Source of the DNA: an uncultured Clostridia bacterium
GTDB lineage: Bacteria > Bacillota > Clostridia > Lachnospirales > Lachnospiraceae
Direction: 5' to 3'
Assembly (NCBI GenBank): GCA_946403295.1
Contig: CAMIZL010000002.1
Coordinates: 1 to 64,000, forward strand
Length of the DNA stretch: 64,000 nucleotides
The translations under genes were made by a program, and so were the position numbers. How positions within the stretch are numbered: the first letter of the stretch is position 1; every line of letters starts with the position of its first letter. Positions 60,668 through 64,000 of this stretch are shown here, one piece after another. The notes beneath the pieces are model-generated. The model saw only the letters and a program-made list of their open reading frames with translations, did no database searches and was not told the origin of the DNA.

Positions 60668-61693
60668 TTACTCGTCTTCTTCGCGGTCGCACCCGATCAT
60701 CAGGATTCCGTCCGCATATTGCATGTCGCAGATGAATCTACCCGGCCCCGCCGCGTTGTACCAGCAAAGGTCGTTTGCCTCTCCTTCAAGGACATCCTTG
60801 TCGAAGCCTGCCTTTTTTAGCTTTTTCGCATATGCGCGTGCGTCTTCGAGTTCGATCCCGTCATAAAGAACATACGGGTAATCGCCGTCCGCTCTTCCTC
60901 CGCTCAAAACACCGTTTTCCGGGAGCGGAAGCACCGCAAGTATCTCTTCACCGAAATAGTCCTCAACGGACTTTTCCTTTTCTTCGTTAAAGAATCCGCA
61001 GCCTATATCTGCTTTAGCCGTGTTTATGTCATAATTAACGGTCACGTACCATCCGTCGCTGTTATGTGCATGAAAATCAATGTCTCCGTTGTGATCGACG
61101 TAATCCGCGTCGATGTTGAAGCCGGCGGCTTTTACCTCTTCGACATAATCCTCGATCGCTCTCTTTGAGGAGATCCCGCCGATCATTATATGATCGAACG
61201 TCTCTTCACTGACCCTGTCTTCGGGGATTCCCGCATTAAATTTCGGAAGGAACAAGAGGAAGCTGTTCTCCCATACCGAGGAGATGTCTTCATCGATCTC
61301 GTCCGCATCTTCGGGCTCGGGGCTTTGATCCGCATCTTCGGGCTCGGAAAGCGTATCCTCTTTCTCCTCTTCGTTTGGCTGCACCGCCGCGTCCCCTGTG
61401 GGCTCGCTTTCAACAGTCCTGTTTGTTTTTTCTTCCGCGGGGGCTGCCGTATCCATAACACTCCCTGCAGTATTCTCAGGTTCGACCGCAATGCTTTCCC
61501 CGTCCGTCGCGCGAGGTGAAGCACCCGTTTCCGGCGATGTAACGCTTTCTCCCGCAGAGACCGTTTCACCGCCTTCTTTGTTATCCCCGGATGTTCCCGA
61601 GCATCCCGACAAAACCAAAATGTTTATGATCAAAAGTACGGCGAGCACAAAAAGCGCGCGTTTTCCGGGTAAAGAACTTTTCATTCTGTCCAT
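60668..61693 (-). CDS. Lipoprotein with two related C-terminal domains
   Basis: This 341-residue protein has a lipobox (LVLSGC) after a hydrophobic stretch, so it is probably a lipid-anchored exported protein. Residues about 30-135 are a disordered Glu-, Pro- and Ser-rich tether with a duplicated 'EPEDADQSPEPEDADE'. Two similar modules follow: LFLPKFNAG...SSKRAIEDYVEEVKAAGFNIDADYVDHNGDIDFHAHNSDGWYVTVNYD (segmented here) and VLPLPENGVL...LEDARAYAKKLKKAGFDKDVLEG with LCWYNAAGPGRFICDMQY. The shared pattern 'ixxYxxxxKxAGF' plus a beta hairpin suggests domain duplication. I know no function; the gene lies 28 bases before parE. Confidence 0.75.
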   Translation of the reverse strand: MDRMKSSLPGKRALFVLAVLLIINILVLSGCSGTSGDNKEGGETVSAGESVTSPETGASPRATDGESIAVEPENTAGSVMDTAAPAEEKTNRTVESEPTGDAAVQPNEEEKEDTLSEPEDADQSPEPEDADEIDEDISSVWENSFLLFLPKFNAGIPEDRVSEETFDHIMIGGISSKRAIEDYVEEVKAAGFNIDADYVDHNGDIDFHAHNSDGWYVTVNYDINTAKADIGCGFFNEEKEKSVEDYFGEEILAVLPLPENGVLSGGRADGDYPYVLYDGIELEDARAYAKKLKKAGFDKDVLEGEANDLCWYNAAGPGRFICDMQYADGILMIGCDREEDE

Positions 61694-61746
61694 GCTTTCA
61701 TCCTCTTTAAAGCGATCATAGCCGCGTGTTTCGGTTCCTGTTATAC

Positions 61747-62910
61747 TTAAACGTTTATTTCTCCCGATTTCTTAAGTGCGATCTTCGTGATCAAAGGACC
61801 CGTAAGCTCGTAGATGACCGTACCGCAAAGTATTACGGTCCTGATCATGGGGCCGTGTTCGGGGACCGCCGACATCGCCGTAGTGGCAAGACCGATCGCG
61901 ACTCCGGCCTGCGGAACGAGCATGAATCCGAGATGGTTCCTGATGTTCTTCGACGAATGCGAGATCGCCGCTCCGAACATAGCTCCCGTAATCTTTCCGA
62001 TCACCCTCGCTACAATGTATATGACTCCGATCACGCCGATGCTCGGCAATATCGAAATATCAAGCTGTGCTCCCGAGATAAAGAAGAAGAGCATATAAAG
62101 CGGAGGCGTGACTCTGTCCGCAAGTTCAAATACCGTATCGCTGTTCTTCGATGTGTTACAAAATACAGCTCCCATAACCATGCATGCCAGAAGTGACGAA
62201 AGGCCGAGGAGGCTTCCGACTCCGACGCAGGTAAATACAAGCGCAAATGTTATGGCGAGTCTGTTGCCGCGCCCCGTAAAGAGCATCGTCAGGAACCTGA
62301 AAACGACTCCGGCAACCGCTCCGAGGAGCATCGCCCCAAAGATTTCTATAAAAGGTGTTGCGATCGACGAGAACGAAAATCCTTCCGAACCGGAAATGCT
62401 CTTCGCGATCGCTACCGAAATACCGAAGCACATGAGTGCCGCCGCATCGTCAAGGGCAACAACGGCTAAAAGCGTGTCCGTGACTTCTCCCTTGGCTTTG
62501 TATTGTTTGACAACCATCAAAGTTGCCGCGGGCGCCGTAGCTGCGGCTATCGCACCGAGGCTGAGCGAAAAAGGTATATCAAAGCCGGCAATGATAAGCG
62601 CCGCATCAACAACGATCACCGCTCCGAGTGATTCCGTGATCGCTATCACAAGGGGTGCGCTTCCGACTTTTTTGAGGTACGAGAGTCTGAATTCCGCACC
62701 TATCGAAAATGCGATAAATCCGAGTGCCGTCTCCGGGATTATGCCGAGTGACGCAACCGTCTCGGAGTTTAATATTCCCAAAACATAGGGACCTGCGATA
62801 AGTCCCGCTATCAGATATCCCGTGACATTGGGGAGCTTAAGGAACTTCATAAGCTTGCTCGATGCAAGTGCAAAAGCAAGCGCTATAGCTAAACTGATAT
62901 AGATATTCAT
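61747..62910 (-). CDS. Cation:proton antiporter (CPA2/KefB-type membrane domain)
   Basis: This 387-residue membrane protein has about 12 hydrophobic segments: NVTGYLIAGLIAGPYVLG, LGFIAFSIGAEF, AIAAATAPAATLMVV with the following VALDDAAALMCFG Asp-Asp pair, and GFMLVPQAGVAIGLATTA. These are the marks of the CPA2 sodium- or potassium-proton exchanger family. It ends without a TrkA-N nucleotide-binding domain, so control must come from another protein. The P-II-like gene lies 30 bases upstream on the same strand and is a good candidate. Confidence 0.9.
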   Translation of the reverse strand: MNIYISLAIALAFALASSKLMKFLKLPNVTGYLIAGLIAGPYVLGILNSETVASLGIIPETALGFIAFSIGAEFRLSYLKKVGSAPLVIAITESLGAVIVVDAALIIAGFDIPFSLSLGAIAAATAPAATLMVVKQYKAKGEVTDTLLAVVALDDAAALMCFGISVAIAKSISGSEGFSFSSIATPFIEIFGAMLLGAVAGVVFRFLTMLFTGRGNRLAITFALVFTCVGVGSLLGLSSLLACMVMGAVFCNTSKNSDTVFELADRVTPPLYMLFFFISGAQLDISILPSIGVIGVIYIVARVIGKITGAMFGAAISHSSKNIRNHLGFMLVPQAGVAIGLATTAMSAVPEHGPMIRTVILCGTVIYELTGPLITKIALKKSGEINV

Positions 62911-62940
62911 GACTTATAACACACTGTCTTTCCGGATTAT

Positions 62941-63282
62941 TTATTCTTTTGTGCTTATACCTTCCACATAAGTTATGGGAATAACAAACATAATACCCGA
63001 GTTCGGCGTATTAAGATCCACGAATGTCTTTATGGTCTCTCTTGCGTCAACAACCTGTTCGTCTCTCACAACAAAAAGTACTACTTTGCTTTCGGGTTTG
63101 TCCTCGTCTTTGAGGATTCGCCTGAGCATTCCGAACATAGGGATATCCTCCATGTTCACAAGTTCCTCACCCATTCCGCGACCTTCAAGGATCGTTCCGC
63201 CCTTAACGCCGTGATTTGCGAGTTCTTTGAGGATGGGGTCAAGGTTGTGGTCGTCTTTAAGAATAAGAGTTAAAAGTTGCAT
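62941..63282 (-). CDS. P-II-like signalling protein
   Basis: This 113-residue protein has the beta-alpha-beta pattern of the P-II superfamily: MQLLTLILKDDHNLDPILKELANHGVKGGTILEGRGMG, a shortened T-loop region (EELVNMEDIPMFGMLRRILK), KVVLFVVRDEQVVDARETI and SGIMFVIPITYVEGI. The classical uridylylated T-loop Tyr and the ATP/2-oxoglutarate motifs are not evident, so it is P-II-like rather than GlnB. It starts after AAGGAG and lies upstream of the antiporter gene, which suggests it binds and regulates that transporter. Confidence 0.8.
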   Translation of the reverse strand: MQLLTLILKDDHNLDPILKELANHGVKGGTILEGRGMGEELVNMEDIPMFGMLRRILKDEDKPESKVVLFVVRDEQVVDARETIKTFVDLNTPNSGIMFVIPITYVEGISTKE

Positions 63283-63418
63283 GGTTTACTCCTTTGTTTG
63301 CTCTTTTTTTCCTTTATTTACACCTCGTGAGCTGCGCTCACTCGGTGTGTGGATCGCAGCAATCAAAAACTCTGATGAAATACGGACTCTTTTCCATATG
63401 CTTCCGAACCCTTGATCA

Positions 63419-63667
63419 CTCTCCCGCGTCGGGTACTCGCACAGTACATGAGGCTTCGCCTCTTACCGCGGAGAATAAGAATGCGTCTTTACAAGCAAGC
63501 TTGCACGCCGTATTCTCTCTCCCGCGTCAGGTACTCACACAGTACAAGAGGCAGAGCCTCTTACTGTGAAGGAAACTCAATACGTCTTTGCAAGCAAGCT
63601 TGCACGCCGTATTGTATTTCCTTCACAGTGCGAGATAAACTCGCACTGTGTGAGTACCTGACGTGAG
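63419..63667. repeat. Tandem ~98-bp repeat folding into a cloverleaf-like set of hairpins
   Basis: Copy A starts at 63419 and copy B at 63517 (both ctctcccgcgtc(a/g)ggtactc). Each has a small gaggc...gcctc hairpin and the run caagcaagcttgcacgccgtatt. In copy B, actgtgaaggaaa-ct-caatacg (from 63563) pairs with cgtattg-ta-tttccttcacagt (to 63629). The outer ends (ctcccgcgtcaggtactcaca and tgtgagtacctgacgtgag) pair over 63517-63667, and cagtgcgag/ctcgcactg (63626-63648) forms another hairpin. It resembles a REP/BIME-type or miniature mobile element. Confidence 0.85.
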
Positions 63668-63670
63668 AAA

Positions 63671-63694
63671 GCCGCTCTGTGGTCCTTGAGCGGC
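63671..63694 (-). terminator. Terminator of the GGDEF gene
   Basis: GCCGCTC and GAGCGGC form a seven-pair stem with a ten-base loop. On the minus strand TTTCTC follows. It lies ten bases after the GGDEF stop. Confidence 0.8.
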
Positions 63695-63704
63695 CTTTGT
63701 GATA

Positions 63705-64000
63705 TTAGTCTGTACTTCTTCTGTGTTTCTTTGATTGCTTTATTTTGTACATGTTATTATCCGCTTCGTTTACGAGGCTTTCAAGGGTTTTGGCCGAAGC
63801 ATTGCCTTCGTTCCAAACGTGACCCATGCTCGCTACGATCTCAACGGGAAGGGCTTCTCTCTTTGAATACTCGGCGAGGTATCCTCTGATCTGGTCCTCT
63901 TTGCTGAGGATCTCGGCCTCGCTCACATATTCGGCGATAACAAGGAATTCATCGCCGCCCATCCTGACTTTGACACTGTCATCGGGGATCACTTTCGTGA
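63705..64000 (-). CDS. Diguanylate cyclase (GGDEF) domain protein, C-terminal part only
   Basis: This frame runs off the right edge, so only the last about 98 residues are visible. They contain VRMGGDEFLVIAEY, the active-site loop that makes cyclic di-GMP, and the later conserved parts EIVASMGHVW and LVNEADNNMYKIKQ, where EADNNMYK is the usual end of the domain. No allosteric RxxD is seen in the visible part. Any N-terminal sensor domain lies outside the window. The product could link c-di-GMP to the motility genes here, which is an inference from position only. Confidence 0.9.
   Translation of the reverse strand, partial: TKVIPDDSVKVRMGGDEFLVIAEYVSEAEILSKEDQIRGYLAEYSKREALPVEIVASMGHVWNEGNASAKTLESLVNEADNNMYKIKQSKKHRRSTD

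Larger units (their letters stand above)
63283..63704. other. Intergenic region with foldback repeats and no gene
   Basis: This is a 422-base gap between the P-II-like gene and the GGDEF gene. It is almost fully taken up by the ~98-bp tandem repeat and nested inverted repeats (63419-63667) and a terminator (63671-63694). Short plus-strand frames here arise from the repeats and lack ribosome sites. Confidence 0.7.

Overview
The window looks like chromosome from a motile, anaerobic Clostridia species, most likely a gut or rumen member of the Lachnospiraceae. The reasons are a CsrA/FliW-controlled flagellar operon with two FlgK paralogs, an intracellular-type GH10 xylanase next to a GH27 alpha-galactosidase, an [FeFe]-hydrogenase-like sensory operon, a nonulosonate flagellin-glycosylation set, strong AGGAGG ribosome sites and intermediate GC. 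This placement is inferred from gene content only.

Left part (1-24 kb). Two giant paralogous FecR-domain membrane-anchored proteins (225-5105 minus and 17369-22273 plus) lie in opposite orientation. Between them are: a small disturbed islet (5234-6332) bounded by a 76-bp perfect direct repeat and holding an FtsX permease remnant plus a type I holin-like toxin with its antisense RNA; a minus-strand redox-sensing operon (DRTGG, HATPase, [FeFe]-hydrogenase-like protein, DRTGG, PHP); a plus-strand group (amidohydrolase, GNAT, secreted protein with cystatin-like QVVAG motifs); and two glycoside hydrolases, one of them a GH10 xylanase joined in frame to a PPOX-like flavin-binding domain. After the second FecR gene come a tRNA-Gly(CCC), a DUF6935-like gene and a ComEC-like metallo-beta-lactamase-fold protein.

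Middle (24-39 kb). UDP-galactopyranose mutase, an RfbC-type epimerase and an O-antigen-ligase-like membrane protein suggest surface polysaccharide synthesis. Then follow three related secreted surface proteins, a hybrid histidine kinase and a secreted transglutaminase-like protein. The third surface protein gene (37049-39199) has a sigma-28-like promoter and a GGA-loop hairpin just before its ribosome site, as the flagellin gene does, so it may belong to the flagellar regulon.

Right part (39-64 kb). A nonulosonate module (NeuB-cupin, NeuA, DUF115/Maf) is followed, reading right to left in transcription, by flagellin and by the late flagellar genes flgM-flgN-flgK-flgK-flgL-fliW-csrA and flaG-fliD-fliS-fliT-like. 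Then come TagD, topoisomerase IV (parC/parE), a duplicated-domain lipoprotein, a CPA2 antiporter with a P-II-like gene, an elaborate foldback repeat and the end of a GGDEF gene.

A recurrent feature is short tandem or dispersed duplication of gene 3' ends: the hydrogenase-like gene, PHP, glf and neuB all show it.
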